Shown here: piece after piece, positions 53,933 through 62,910 of the stretch
Layout: every line of letters starts with the position of its first letter
Numbering within the stretch: the first letter of the stretch is position 1
From: Halobellus sp. MBLA0158
GTDB lineage: Archaea; Halobacteriota; Halobacteria; Halobacteriales; Haloferacaceae
NCBI RefSeq assembly: GCF_041477585.1
Contig: NZ_JBGNYA010000001.1
Location: 186,001-250,000, forward strand
Direction of reading: 5' to 3'
DNA length: 64,000 nt
The notes under the pieces: model-generated
Told to the model about the DNA's origin: nothing
Seen by the model: only the letters and a program-made list of their open reading frames with translations
Databases searched by the model: none
Position numbers and translations under genes: made by a program

Positions 53933-55275
53933 GCCGGGAGCGTTCGGCGATCGGCCGGCGGCGACTCCTGGCGATCTCCGGCACGGGCGCGCTCGCGGCG
54001 CTCGCCGGCTGTTCGGGCTTTCTGTCCGGGGAGAGCGAGCCGACCGTCGACGCCGACGCGCTGGCCGAGGCGGTGAGCAGCGACGCGCCGGCGGTCCCGG
54101 AGACAGTCCCTATCGACATCGAGGCGTCGTTCGTCGACGAACAGGAGTCGATCGCGCGCTCGGCGCTCGACGGCGTGCCCGCGCCGTTCGACCGCGAGGA
54201 GATCCCCAACGGCGTGATCCGCGAGCGGCTGAACGGCGTCTACGAGTCCGCGACCGAGTCGATCGACCGGGTCGACGAGGCGCTGACGCCGTACGACCGC
54301 CTCGACCGGGCGAACGGCGCCCGCGTCGACGCTCACGAGGTCCAAGCGGCGTGGCGCGCGATCGATACGGACCTGACGGTCTCGGAACTCACAGCCGAGG
54401 CGCCGGCCATCGCGGGGAGCGTCGACGAGGTCGACGCGCGGTGGTCCTACGTCGGCGACGATCCGGTCCGGGCGGTGGTCGTCCACGACGAGATCGGCAC
54501 CGAGATCCGCGCCGCGCGGAACTGGCTCGACTCCCGGCACCGCCGCACCGCCCACGACGGCGGCACGGCGCTCGAAGTCGGGGCGCTCGCCTCGGACCAC
54601 GAGCGCGCCCGGACGAGCGTCGCGGTCGCGTCGTACCTCTTCGATCGGTTCCGGGCGAGCCTCGACGCCAGCGCCGACCTGCGCCCGCGCTTCGAGGCGG
54701 CCCGCGCGACGCTCCGGACGCGAGTGCTCGACCGGATGGAGTCGCTGCCGCCCCGGGACGTCGACGAGCCGACGTCGCTCGTCGATCGGGACGTCGGCGA
54801 GACGGCGGGCGTGCGGGCGCTCGCCAGCCTGGGCTCGGACGCCCGGTTCCGCGCCGACAGCGTCGCCGACGCCGAAAGCGACGAGGGGCCCTCTCCCGCG
54901 AGCGACGTCCTCTCGCTGGCCGACGTCCTGGTGTACGTCCGCGCGTTCGCGTCCCTCCGCGAGCGGATCGAGGACGGCGACGACATCGCCGTCGAGGGCG
55001 TCGAGGACGTGGCCGCGGTCCGCGAATCGGCGATCGACGCCGTCGCCGAGGCTCGCGACGCGGACCGCGGAGCGCTCCTCGTCGACGCGATGCTCCCCGG
55101 GTTCGCCAGCGAGATCCGCTGGGCCGACGACCGCATGGGGCGGGCCTCGGGCACCGTCAGGGTCGATTCGGTCGCCTACGACGCCATCGACTACGTGGTC
55201 GCTGGCGCGACCTGTCGGGCGCTCCCGCCGGTGTGTGCCGAGGCCGCGACCGCGCTCCGGAACGGCTCCTCCTGA
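53929..55275 (+). CDS. Second Tat lipoprotein of unknown function (448 aa)
   Basis: The protein starts with a GTG that overlaps the preceding stop (GTGA) and reads SRERSAIGRRRLLAISGTGA then ALAALAGC, a Tat signal with lipobox. The mature part is helical and acidic, with repeated DARR/ERAR helix stretches and no Cys pairs except a C-terminal CRALPPVCAEAA. It is co-translated with the first lipoprotein; together they are probably one exported complex anchored in the membrane. Function unknown. Starts upstream in this frame would run through the other gene. Confidence 0.85.
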   Translation: MSRERSAIGRRRLLAISGTGALAALAGCSGFLSGESEPTVDADALAEAVSSDAPAVPETVPIDIEASFVDEQESIARSALDGVPAPFDREEIPNGVIRERLNGVYESATESIDRVDEALTPYDRLDRANGARVDAHEVQAAWRAIDTDLTVSELTAEAPAIAGSVDEVDARWSYVGDDPVRAVVVHDEIGTEIRAARNWLDSRHRRTAHDGGTALEVGALASDHERARTSVAVASYLFDRFRASLDASADLRPRFEAARATLRTRVLDRMESLPPRDVDEPTSLVDRDVGETAGVRALASLGSDARFRADSVADAESDEGPSPASDVLSLADVLVYVRAFASLRERIEDGDDIAVEGVEDVAAVRESAIDAVAEARDADRGALLVDAMLPGFASEIRWADDRMGRASGTVRVDSVAYDAIDYVVAGATCRALPPVCAEAATALRNGSS

Positions 55276-55406
55276 GTCTCGACCGCGCTTTTCACCGATA
55301 AACGTTCGCGCCCGCGATCGAGTCGCGTCGCCCGCGTCCGGCGCTTTCACTTTCACCACGGTGTTAACGAGGGTTTATGTGGGCGTGGGCCTCAGAGGAG
55401 GGTACG

Positions 55407-56438
55407 ATGCCAGAAGACGATCTCGAGAGTCTCCCGGGAGTCGGCCCAGCGACAGCGGACAAACTCGTCGAAGCGGGATTCGAGAGCTACCAGGCGATCG
55501 CGGTCGCGAGCCCGGGCGAGATGTCGAACACGGCGGACGTGGGGGAGTCGACCGCCGCGGACATCATCAACGCCGCGCGCGAGGCCGCCGACATCGGCGG
55601 CTTCGAGACGGGCGCGGCGGTGCTGGAGCGACGCGAGCAGATCGGCAAGCTCTCCTGGCGGATCCCCGAGGTCGACGAGCTGCTCGGCGGCGGGATCGAG
55701 ACCCAGTCCATCACCGAGGTCTACGGGGAGTTCGGGGCCGGCAAGTCCCAGGTGACCCACCAGATGGCCGTTAACGTCCAACTGCCCCCCGAACACGGCG
55801 GGCTCGGCGGCTCCTGTATCTTCATCGACTCCGAGGACACCTTCCGCCCCGAGCGGATCGACGACATGGTCCGCGGCCTCGACGACGAGGTCATCGAGGA
55901 CCTGCTCGAACGCCGCGAGATCGAGGGCACTCCGGGCGACGACGAGACGATGTCGGACCTGCTCGATTCGTTCCTGGACCACATCCACGTCGCGAAGGCG
56001 TTCAACTCCAACCACCAGATCCTCCTCGCCGAGAAGGCCAAGGAGCTCGCCCGCGACAACGAGGAGGCGGAGTTCCCCGTCCGCCTGCTCTGTGTCGACT
56101 CGCTGACCGCGCACTTCCGCGCGGAGTACGTCGGCCGGGGCGAACTCGCCGAGCGCCAGCAGAAGCTCAACAAGCACCTCCACGACCTGATGCGGATCGG
56201 CGACCTCTACAACACCGCCGTCCTGGTGACGAACCAGGTCGCCTCCAACCCGGACTCGTACTTCGGCGACCCGACCCAGCCGATCGGCGGCAACATCCTG
56301 GGCCACACCTCGACGTTCCGGATGTACCTCCGGAAGTCGAAGGGCGACAAGCGGATCGTCCGCCTCGTGGACGCGCCGAACCTCGCCGACGGCGAGGCCG
56401 TGATGCGCGTCCAAGACGAGGGGCTCAAGCCCGAGTAA
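55407..56438 (+). CDS. radA: DNA repair and recombination protein RadA
   Basis: The 343-residue protein has an N-terminal helix-hairpin-helix ([21 protein letters not shown]), Walker [10 protein letters not shown] at residues 107-115, Walker B in [11 protein letters not shown] near 225 and the DNA-binding L2 region with [21 protein letters not shown]. It is the archaeal RecA/Rad51 that forms the strand-exchange filament. GAGGAGGG 8 bases before the ATG is a strong ribosome-binding site, and a TTTATG element lies about 30 bases upstream. The frame runs upstream to 55377 but the family begins at MPEDDLE. Confidence 0.98.
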   Translation: MPEDDLESLPGVGPATADKLVEAGFESYQAIAVASPGEMSNTADVGESTAADIINAAREAADIGGFETGAAVLERREQIGKLSWRIPEVDELLGGGIETQSITEVYGEFGAGKSQVTHQMAVNVQLPPEHGGLGGSCIFIDSEDTFRPERIDDMVRGLDDEVIEDLLERREIEGTPGDDETMSDLLDSFLDHIHVAKAFNSNHQILLAEKAKELARDNEEAEFPVRLLCVDSLTAHFRAEYVGRGELAERQQKLNKHLHDLMRIGDLYNTAVLVTNQVASNPDSYFGDPTQPIGGNILGHTSTFRMYLRKSKGDKRIVRLVDAPNLADGEAVMRVQDEGLKPE

Positions 56439-56493
56439 CCGACCGGCGCACACCCACACGGGTCGTTGCAGAGCCGCGACAATCGGCGTCAGA

Positions 56494-56523
56494 ATTTTAT
56501 GATCATTATATTTATTTCCAAAT
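56494..56523 (+). promoter_or_regulatory. AT-rich promoter with ATGATCAT palindrome before the LigM-like gene
   Basis: TTTTATGATCATTATATTTA (56494-56513) contains a TATA element centred 26 bases before the ATG at 56524 and an 8-nt palindrome ATGATCAT (56499-56506) overlapping it. The base composition is unlike the surrounding DNA. Confidence 0.6.
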
Positions 56524-57927
56524 ATGTCGCCCGAGAACCTACAGGAGATGGTGGATGGCACCGATGACCTCGTAGGGACGTTCAGAGACCGGGACCTGGA
56601 GGCTTCGATCTGGGACTACCCGGACAAGCCCTACGACTTCCCGGCGGAGTTCAGCAACTGGATCCGCGAGCAGAAGGCCTGGCGCGAGCAGTGCGCCGTC
56701 ATCGATCAGTCCTTCCACATGACCCACTTCAGGGTCACCGGAGACGACGACGAGGCCCAGGACCTCTTCGAGACGGTCGGGATCAACAGCTTCGCCGACT
56801 GGCGCGACGGCGAGCCGCCGCGGGCCAAGCAGTTCGTCGCGCTCAACCCCGACGGCTACGTGATCGGCGACTGCATCCTCTTTTGGCTCGAAGAGGGCCA
56901 CTACCTGTTCGTCGGCGAAGAGCCCGTCAGCAACTGGACGACCTATCAGGCCGAGAAGGGGGGCTACGACGTCGACTGCGAGATGATCTACAATCCGCTC
57001 GGGCCGCGGGATCCGGAGTACTTCCGGTTCGAGATTATGGGCCCGAACGCGATCGACCTGATGGCCGAGGCCGTCGACGGCGACCTCCCCGAGATCCCGT
57101 TCTTCCAGATGGACGAGCTCTCGATCCAGGGCGTCGACGCGTACGCCCTGGGCCACCAGATGACGAGCGAGCGCGGGATCGAGATCTTCGGCGACTACGA
57201 GCACCACGACGAGGTGCTGGACCACATCTTCGCGGTCGGCGAGGACTACGGCCTCCGGCAGGTCGGCAACAAGGCCTACATCACCACCGGGATCGAACTG
57301 GGGTGGATCCCGCTCCCGCTGCCGGCGGTGTACGACAGCCCCGAGATGGAGGCGTACCGCGAGTGGCTCCCGATGGAGTCGATGGAGGCGAACTTCGTCC
57401 TCGGCGGGAGCTACGTCTCCGAGGACATCTCGGACTACTACGCGACCCTCGGCGGACTCGGATACGACCACATCGCGAAGTTCGACCACGACTTCATCGG
57501 CCGCGAGGCGCTCGAAGAAAACGAGGCGCTCCTCGACGGCGAACAGAAGGTGACCTTCATCATCGACGACGAAGACATTATGAAGGTCTGGGGCTCGCTG
57601 CTGGAAGAAGGCGAGACCTACAAGTTCCTGACGATGCCCGAAGTGCCGTACCGCTCGGAGCTCTCCCGGTACGACGAGATCCTAAAGGACGGCGAGACCG
57701 TCGGGATGGCGAAGCACATGGACTACAGCTACAACGAGCGTGAGTTCGCCGCCCTCGGGTGGATCGACACGGAGTACGCCGAGCCCGGCACGCGGGTCAC
57801 GATGCGCTGGGGCGAGCCCGACACCGAGAAGTCCCAGATCGAACCGCACGCGATGACCGAACTCAGGGCGACCGTCGCCCCGGCGCCGTACATGAAGAAG
57901 GACCGCGAGAAGGCGTTCGCGGACTGA
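56524..57927 (+). CDS. LigM-like aminomethyltransferase-fold enzyme (probable folate-dependent demethylase)
   Basis: The 467-residue protein has the GcvT/DmdA-type fold and closely follows the order of LigM, the bacterial tetrahydrofolate-dependent O-demethylase of vanillate: EFSNWIREQKAWREQC near residue 40, AKQFVALNPDGYVIGDCILF near 100, GHYLFVGEEPVSNWTTYQAEKGG, GWIPLPLPAVY near 260, AYREWLPMESMEA and a KFDHDFIGREALEENEA segment near 319. LigM is about 470 residues, the same size. It should transfer a methyl group from a small methoxylated or N/S-methylated compound to folate or a folate-like carrier. Haloarchaea use tetrahydrofolate, so this is feasible. An ordinary GcvT is much shorter and lacks these features. 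The substrate is not decidable. Confidence 0.82.
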   Translation: MSPENLQEMVDGTDDLVGTFRDRDLEASIWDYPDKPYDFPAEFSNWIREQKAWREQCAVIDQSFHMTHFRVTGDDDEAQDLFETVGINSFADWRDGEPPRAKQFVALNPDGYVIGDCILFWLEEGHYLFVGEEPVSNWTTYQAEKGGYDVDCEMIYNPLGPRDPEYFRFEIMGPNAIDLMAEAVDGDLPEIPFFQMDELSIQGVDAYALGHQMTSERGIEIFGDYEHHDEVLDHIFAVGEDYGLRQVGNKAYITTGIELGWIPLPLPAVYDSPEMEAYREWLPMESMEANFVLGGSYVSEDISDYYATLGGLGYDHIAKFDHDFIGREALEENEALLDGEQKVTFIIDDEDIMKVWGSLLEEGETYKFLTMPEVPYRSELSRYDEILKDGETVGMAKHMDYSYNEREFAALGWIDTEYAEPGTRVTMRWGEPDTEKSQIEPHAMTELRATVAPAPYMKKDREKAFAD

Positions 57928-57983
57928 TTCGAGCCGTTTCGAGTCTCCTGCGCACGGGTTTCCGTTTTTCGTCCGAGGCCGAC

Positions 57984-58004
57984 GAATCAGGAATCAGGAA
58001 TCAG
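57984..58004 (+). repeat. Three tandem copies of GAATCAG
   Basis: The 7-base unit occurs three times without gaps at 57984-58004, just downstream of the LigM-like gene. It may be part of the 3' untranslated region. Confidence 0.7.
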
Positions 58005-58143
58005 CCGATCGGCCGCCGTTTGAACCTCCGAAGTTGAATAGGGAACTTCTATGAGAGATAGAGAAACATACATTTAGAAATACGATACTTACTGATCTAT
58101 ACACACAGAAATTTTATGAATACCTGGACGTATGATATACTGT

Positions 58144-58413
58144 ATGACGCCGCTATCCAGCCTCGGCGTGTTCGTCGCACTCGCCGTCGCCGGGACCGCG
58201 ATCGCAGCACACCGGGGACACGTCCCGCCGGCGAAGCAGACCCACCTCTTCGAGACGCCCGACGGCGAGCGGGCCAATCCGCTCGCGGACGTCGTGGCCG
58301 GCGCGAAGATGGCGACGGAGACCGGCCTGTGTCACCGGTGCGGCGCCACGCTCGGCGGCCCCTACGAGTACTGCGTCACCTGTCGCCCGAACGGGGCGGT
58401 CCACGCGGACTGA
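58144..58413 (+). CDS. Small membrane protein with C-terminal zinc ribbon
   Basis: The 89-residue protein has one membrane segment (MTPLSSLGVFVALAVAGTAI) and ends with CHRCGATLGGPYEYCVTC, a CxxC-CxxC zinc ribbon. Together this resembles small halophile membrane-anchored zinc proteins of unknown role. TATA-like AATTTTATGAA about 30 bases upstream supports the ATG at 58144 over 58132. The preceding 200 bases are AT-rich and hold no gene. Confidence 0.72.
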   Translation: MTPLSSLGVFVALAVAGTAIAAHRGHVPPAKQTHLFETPDGERANPLADVVAGAKMATETGLCHRCGATLGGPYEYCVTCRPNGAVHAD

Positions 58414-58534
58414 GCGCCCGCTCGTCGGGCCCTCCGACCGCGAGATCCGTCGAAAACGAACCGACGCTACCGAGCGATCGGAGACCGACACCGCCCGAAT
58501 CCGAGCGGTGAACGCCGCCGACCGCGCCGACGCG

Positions 58535-58957
58535 TCAGTCCTCTTCGGTCGTCGTCCGGTCGATCTCGATGTCGCCGCGGTGGATGGCCGCGCCGTCCTG
58601 GGCCACCTGCCGGGCGAGGACGGCGCATTTGATCCGCATCGGCGAGATGTCGACGCCGAGCATCTCGGTGACGTCGTCGGTGTCCATCGCGTCGAGTTCC
58701 GACAGCGTCATCCCGCGGAGCTTCTCCGAGAGCATACTCGCAGAGGCCTGACTGATCGCACAGCCGTTCCCGGTGAACGTCACGAATTCGATGGTCTCGC
58801 CGTCGTCTTCGAGGCTGACGTTCACCGTGATCGTGTCGCCGCAGGAGGGGTTCTCCCCGGTGTGGGAGAAGTCCGGATCCGACATCTCCCCCTTGTTCCG
58901 GGGGTTCTTGTAGTGATCCAGAATCTGCTGGCGATACATATCCGAGCCCAGTCCCAT
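58535..58957 (-). CDS. sufU: Iron-sulfur scaffold SufU/IscU-like protein
   Basis: The 140-residue protein begins MGLGSDMYRQQILDHYKNPR and has the zinc/cluster ligands Cys39, Asp41 (NPSCGD), Cys66 (GNGCAISQASASML) and Cys111 (RIKCAVLA). The Cys66-Cys111 gap of 45 residues is the IscU spacing and lacks the insert of Bacillus-type SufU. It takes sulfur from SufS, encoded 1.7 kb upstream on the same strand, for Fe-S assembly. Two unrelated genes (a secreted protein and an MscS channel) separate them. Confidence 0.94.
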   Translation of the reverse strand: MGLGSDMYRQQILDHYKNPRNKGEMSDPDFSHTGENPSCGDTITVNVSLEDDGETIEFVTFTGNGCAISQASASMLSEKLRGMTLSELDAMDTDDVTEMLGVDISPMRIKCAVLARQVAQDGAAIHRGDIEIDRTTTEED

Positions 58958-59015
58958 TGTTGGGAGAGCGTACGACAGTCTCGCGCAAAAGGGTTCCGCC
59001 GGCCGGCGCGGGCGG

Positions 59016-59525
59016 TCAGAAGAGCCCGAAGCTCCGAGCGAGGTCCGCGACGGTGTTGATGACGACCCACTTCACGGCGTTGGTCGTGCCGACCCCGGAG
59101 AGCCGGATGTCGCCGGCGGCGACCGCGTCACGGAAGACGACCGCGGGGTTGTCGGCGGCGATGATCTCGTCGAACGTCTCACGGTCGAGCGACATCCGCA
59201 GGGTCGCGTCCGAGCGGGCGCCCTGGTCGAGTTCGGTCATCCGGAGTTGGCCGTCGAGGCGGAACGAGAACGTCGCCGTCGCGCCGTCGGCGTCGGTGAC
59301 GACGAGGTTCACGCGCTCGTTCTCCAGTTGGTCGCCCGCGACGCCGAGGTCGACCGCCGTGATAGACTCGTTGTAGACGGCGACCATCCCCCCGAACTCC
59401 GCGAACGCCTCGTCGGCCCACTCGGGCTGGTCCGACTGGCCGACGGCGAGTCCGCTCGTGACGACGAGGAGCGCGAGGAGCGTCGCGAGCCACCGGAGAG
59501 AACCGACCGAACGTGCGGAATTCAT
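59016..59525 (-). CDS. Exported SCP2-like protein
   Basis: The 169-residue protein has a Sec-type signal peptide (MNSARSVGSLRWLATLLALL and VVTSGLAVG) and a mature domain with alternating strands and the SCP2-like FSFRLDGQLRMTELDQGARSDATL pattern, ending in NAVKWVVINTVADLARSF. SCP2 domains bind lipids; the exported form might bind a lipid at the cell surface. GCTTTATTG-type TATA element on the minus strand lies about 26 bases upstream. It sits between sufU and mscS. Confidence 0.7.
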   Translation of the reverse strand: MNSARSVGSLRWLATLLALLVVTSGLAVGQSDQPEWADEAFAEFGGMVAVYNESITAVDLGVAGDQLENERVNLVVTDADGATATFSFRLDGQLRMTELDQGARSDATLRMSLDRETFDEIIAADNPAVVFRDAVAAGDIRLSGVGTTNAVKWVVINTVADLARSFGLF

Positions 59526-59585
59526 ACCCTCGGTACGCGAGCGACGGCAATAAAGCGGTAGTGAGCGGTGTTAGCACGAGACCCC

Positions 59586-60158
59586 TCAGGCGGGGGCCTC
59601 GGCGGCGTCGTCCGCGGCGAGGCGCGTCCACTTCTTCTCGACGTCGCGGTTCGCGACGACGACGACGTCGCCGTCGGTGTTCCGGAACCGGGTCTTCCGG
59701 AGTTCGATCGACTCCACGGTCCCAGTGACGGGGTCGGCCTTCACCTCGTCGCCGGGGTTGAAGTCAGGGTCACGGAGGAGATACACCCCGGCGACGGTGT
59801 CGGCGATCATGTTCGACAGGGCGTAGGAGACGCCGAGCGCGACGAAGCCGGCGGCGGTGCCGAGGCTCGCGGCGATCTCGCCCATCCCGAAGATGTTCAA
59901 GAGCGCCAGGGCGACGCCGAACCACAGGAACACGCTCGCGATCGTCACCCCGAGGTCGACGACGAGCCCCTGGTCCGCGGGGTAGACGGCGTCGAGCGTG
60001 CGCCGGAGCGCGCGCGTGAGCAGTTTGATCCCGACGTAGGCGATCGCGAGAAAGACGAGACCGGTGAGGAGCTTCGGGACGGCCGCCTGAATCCCGGTCG
60101 CGAACTCGCCGAGCGTCCGCTCGATCGTCTCGAAGAGGAATCGGGTCACGGTGGGCAT
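59586..60158 (-). CDS. mscS: Small-conductance mechanosensitive channel (MscS)
   Basis: The 190-residue protein has three hydrophobic segments and the MscS pore helix ASLGTAAGFVALGVSYALSNMIADTVAGVYLL (shown here in parts: ASLGTAAGFVALGVSYAL then SNMIADTVAGVYLL), followed by DPDFNPGDEV and the GTVESIELRKTRFRN beta domain start. It is a truncated MscS lacking the large C-terminal vestibule. It opens on membrane tension to release osmolytes, sensible in a halophile. Confidence 0.92.
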   Translation of the reverse strand: MPTVTRFLFETIERTLGEFATGIQAAVPKLLTGLVFLAIAYVGIKLLTRALRRTLDAVYPADQGLVVDLGVTIASVFLWFGVALALLNIFGMGEIAASLGTAAGFVALGVSYALSNMIADTVAGVYLLRDPDFNPGDEVKADPVTGTVESIELRKTRFRNTDGDVVVVANRDVEKKWTRLAADDAAEAPA

Positions 60159-60219
60159 CGCTGCCGGGAGGTCGGCGGTGAGCCACTAAGGGTTTCGGGA
60201 GGCCGAGAGAGAACGCCGC

Positions 60220-61497
60220 TCAGGCGAAGAGCTGCCGGGCGTCGTCGACGGCGTCGACGAGGGCGTCGATCTCCTTGGTCGTGTTGTAGATGTAGAACGA
60301 CGCGCGGGTGGAGGCGGGCACCCCGAGCTTGTCGTGCAGCGGCTGGGTGCAGTGGTCGCCCGCGCGGATCGCCACGCCGTGGTCGTTGAGGATGCTGGAG
60401 AGGTCGTGGGCGTGGACGCCCTCCAGATTGAACGCGACGAGCCCGCCGCGGTCGTCGCCCGGCGGCCCGTAGATCTCGATGTCGTCGAACGCCGAGAGCC
60501 GGTCGTAGGCGTACTCCGCGAGCAGGTCCTCGTGGGCCTGGACGTTCTCCATCCCCACCGAATCGAGGTAGTCGATCGCGGCCTCCAGGGCGATGCCCTG
60601 GGCGATCACGGGCGTGCCGGCCTCGAACTTCCAGGGGAGGTCCTCCCAGGTCGAGTCCTCGTAGGTGACGCTCCGGATCATCTCGCCGCCGTAGAGGTAC
60701 GGCTGCATCTCTTCGAGGAGGTGTTCCTTCCCGTAGAGCACGCCGATCCCGGTCGGGCCGAGCATCTTGTGGCCCGAGAAGGCGAGGAAGTCGGCGTCGA
60801 TCTCGCCGACGTCGACCGGGCGGGTCGGGACCGACTGTGCGCCGTCGACGAAGATGTGCGCGTCGTGGTCGTGGGCGAGGTCGGCCAGGTCGGCCACGGG
60901 CACGACCGTCCCGAGCGTGTTCGAGACGTGGACGACAGAGACCATCGCCGTCGAGTCGTCGATGAGTTCGGCGGCGTGGTCCATATCCAGGCGGCCGTCC
61001 TCGTCGACGCGGACGTACTCGACGCTCGCGCCGGTCTTCTTGGCGATCTGCTGCCAGGTGACAAGCGAGGCGTGGTGCTCCATCTCGGTCAGGACGACCG
61101 TGTCGCCGGGGCCGAGTTCGGCGAGGCCCCACGCGTAGGCGACGAGGTTCATCGCCTCGGTGGTGTTCTTCGTGAAGACGATCTCCTCGCGGCCCTCGGC
61201 GCCGATGAACTCCGCGACGCGGTCGTGGGCCTCCTCGTAGGCGACGGAGGCCTCCTGGCTCAGATGGTGGATGCCGCGGTGGACGTTGGAGTTGTAGCCG
61301 CGGTAGTAGTCGACGATGCTGTCGACGACGGGCTCGGGGGTGTGGCTCGTCGCCGCGTTGTCGAGGTAGACGAGCGGCCGGGTGTCGTCGGGGCCCTCGC
61401 CCGGCGTCTCGATGTCGCCGCCGACCTTCCGGTCGAGGATCGGGAAGTCCTCCCGGATCGAGGCGACGTCGATCGGATACGATTCCTGAGTTCCCAT
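60220..61497 (-). CDS. sufS: Cysteine desulfurase SufS
   Basis: The 425-residue protein is a group II cysteine desulfurase: YLDNAATSHTPEPVVDSI near 44-61, HASLVTW at 142-148, the PLP lysine in FSGHKM at Lys244, and the catalytic Cys383 in RAGDHCTQPLH (usual RAGHHC has His where this has Asp). An acidic insert (about residues 24-40) is haloarchaeal. It supplies sulfane sulfur to SufU. It is encoded on the same strand as sufU but with mscS and a secreted protein between, so co-transcription is likely but not certain. Confidence 0.96.
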   Translation of the reverse strand: MGTQESYPIDVASIREDFPILDRKVGGDIETPGEGPDDTRPLVYLDNAATSHTPEPVVDSIVDYYRGYNSNVHRGIHHLSQEASVAYEEAHDRVAEFIGAEGREEIVFTKNTTEAMNLVAYAWGLAELGPGDTVVLTEMEHHASLVTWQQIAKKTGASVEYVRVDEDGRLDMDHAAELIDDSTAMVSVVHVSNTLGTVVPVADLADLAHDHDAHIFVDGAQSVPTRPVDVGEIDADFLAFSGHKMLGPTGIGVLYGKEHLLEEMQPYLYGGEMIRSVTYEDSTWEDLPWKFEAGTPVIAQGIALEAAIDYLDSVGMENVQAHEDLLAEYAYDRLSAFDDIEIYGPPGDDRGGLVAFNLEGVHAHDLSSILNDHGVAIRAGDHCTQPLHDKLGVPASTRASFYIYNTTKEIDALVDAVDDARQLFA

Positions 61498-61620
61498 TGG
61501 GGAGGCGTAACGGCCGCAGGACTAACACGGCTTCGGTATTGGCAGGAACGACGTCGAGCGACGACGCGGCGAGCGGGACGACGCTCCCCGCCGACTGCCT
61601 GTGTACCGGTCCGCCGTCGG

Positions 61621-62853
61621 TCAATCGTCGAAGAGGTGCGCGTCGTAGGCGTCGCTGGACTCCCGGACCAGCCGCTCCGTGCCGTCGTGGTCCGCCAGTT
61701 CGCCGTCGTCGAGGCCGGCGTTGATCTCCTCGATGGTGTCGGCGGTCACCTTCTCTGTGACCTCGAACTCCTCGACGGGGCGGAGGAGCCCCCACATCGC
61801 CCCCACGGAGTGGAGGACGACGGCCACGGGCGTGAGCACGAGGTACAGCGGCCACAGCACCGGATGCTTCTTGTAGGCGACGACGCCGAACAGCATATAC
61901 ACGAACAGAATGCCGAGAAGCCCCGTCGAGAGCAGGCTGTAGAGGTCCATCCCGGGTGCGGTTCCGGGCAGGAGGTACGAGGCGGCCACGAGCAGGGGGA
62001 CGAACGGCGAGAACGACCACGCGACGACGCGGGTGAAGTACAGCGGCCGGTACCACGGCGGCAAGAGATGGTCGTCGCCGATCGTGCCCGACATCCACCG
62101 TCGCCGCTGCTTGAACATCGCCCACAGCGACGGCGGCGCCTGATTGCGGAAGCGCTTGTCGACCAGCTGATACTCCAGGTCGTACCTGTCCGCGGCGCGC
62201 CAGATGAGGTTCGTGTCCTCGGTGATCGTCGCCACGTTCCAGCCGAGTTCCTCCTCTATTTCGCGACGGATCGCGAAGCCGCCGCCCCACGCGTAGAGCG
62301 GGTAGCTCAGCCGGTGGAAGCCGAGCTGTTCGAACTGATAGCCCGTCCGGAAGATCTCACAGAGGTAGGTGAGCCGCGAGCCGGTGTAGATCGGCTTTTC
62401 TGTGAACTGCACGAAGTCGGCGTCCGGCAGCCCGGTCAGCCCGGTCACGAGCGTGTCCTCGTCGAGATAGAGGATGTACTCCGTGTCGCAGGCGACGTGT
62501 CGCCGCGCCCACTCGACGGCCCGGCCCTTGTTCGTCGCCTTGCAGTCGAACTCCTCGGGGACGACGTGGACGGTCGCGCCCTCGACGTCGATGTCGCGCT
62601 CGGCGACCACCCGAACGTCGGCGATCCCCTCCGGGAGCGCGTCGACGGTCTGCTGGACGACCGCGGCCGCGTCGATCGTGAGAATCCGGACCTGAATGTC
62701 GTCGAGCCCCCACGCCTCGTCGGTGGCGGGCGCCCAGTTCCGCGAGAGGAGCGCGGTCTCGACGAGCCACCAGATCGCGGAGAGACCGTAGACGGCGAGA
62801 GCGGCCCACAGGAGCACCGAGAGGACGGTCTGTGGCGACGTGAGATCGACCAC
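61621..62853 (-). CDS. Family 2 membrane glycosyltransferase
   Basis: The 410-residue protein has two N-terminal membrane segments, a cellulose-synthase-like GT2 core with LYLDEDTLV (metal DxD near residue 128), WGGGFAIRRE, TEDTNLIWRA and QRRRWMSGT (QxxRW near 253), and four or so C-terminal membrane segments. It should polymerise or transfer sugars across the membrane from a nucleotide donor. The order of features rules out dolichyl-phosphate mannosyl transferase. It precedes a DUF424 gene on the same strand. Confidence 0.92.
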   Translation of the reverse strand: MVDLTSPQTVLSVLLWAALAVYGLSAIWWLVETALLSRNWAPATDEAWGLDDIQVRILTIDAAAVVQQTVDALPEGIADVRVVAERDIDVEGATVHVVPEEFDCKATNKGRAVEWARRHVACDTEYILYLDEDTLVTGLTGLPDADFVQFTEKPIYTGSRLTYLCEIFRTGYQFEQLGFHRLSYPLYAWGGGFAIRREIEEELGWNVATITEDTNLIWRAADRYDLEYQLVDKRFRNQAPPSLWAMFKQRRRWMSGTIGDDHLLPPWYRPLYFTRVVAWSFSPFVPLLVAASYLLPGTAPGMDLYSLLSTGLLGILFVYMLFGVVAYKKHPVLWPLYLVLTPVAVVLHSVGAMWGLLRPVEEFEVTEKVTADTIEEINAGLDDGELADHDGTERLVRESSDAYDAHLFDD

Positions 62854-62910
62854 GTTCCGACTCGCCCCCGGACCGAAAAAGGTCTGTCCGTTCGATCGCT
62901 CCGGCCCCGC

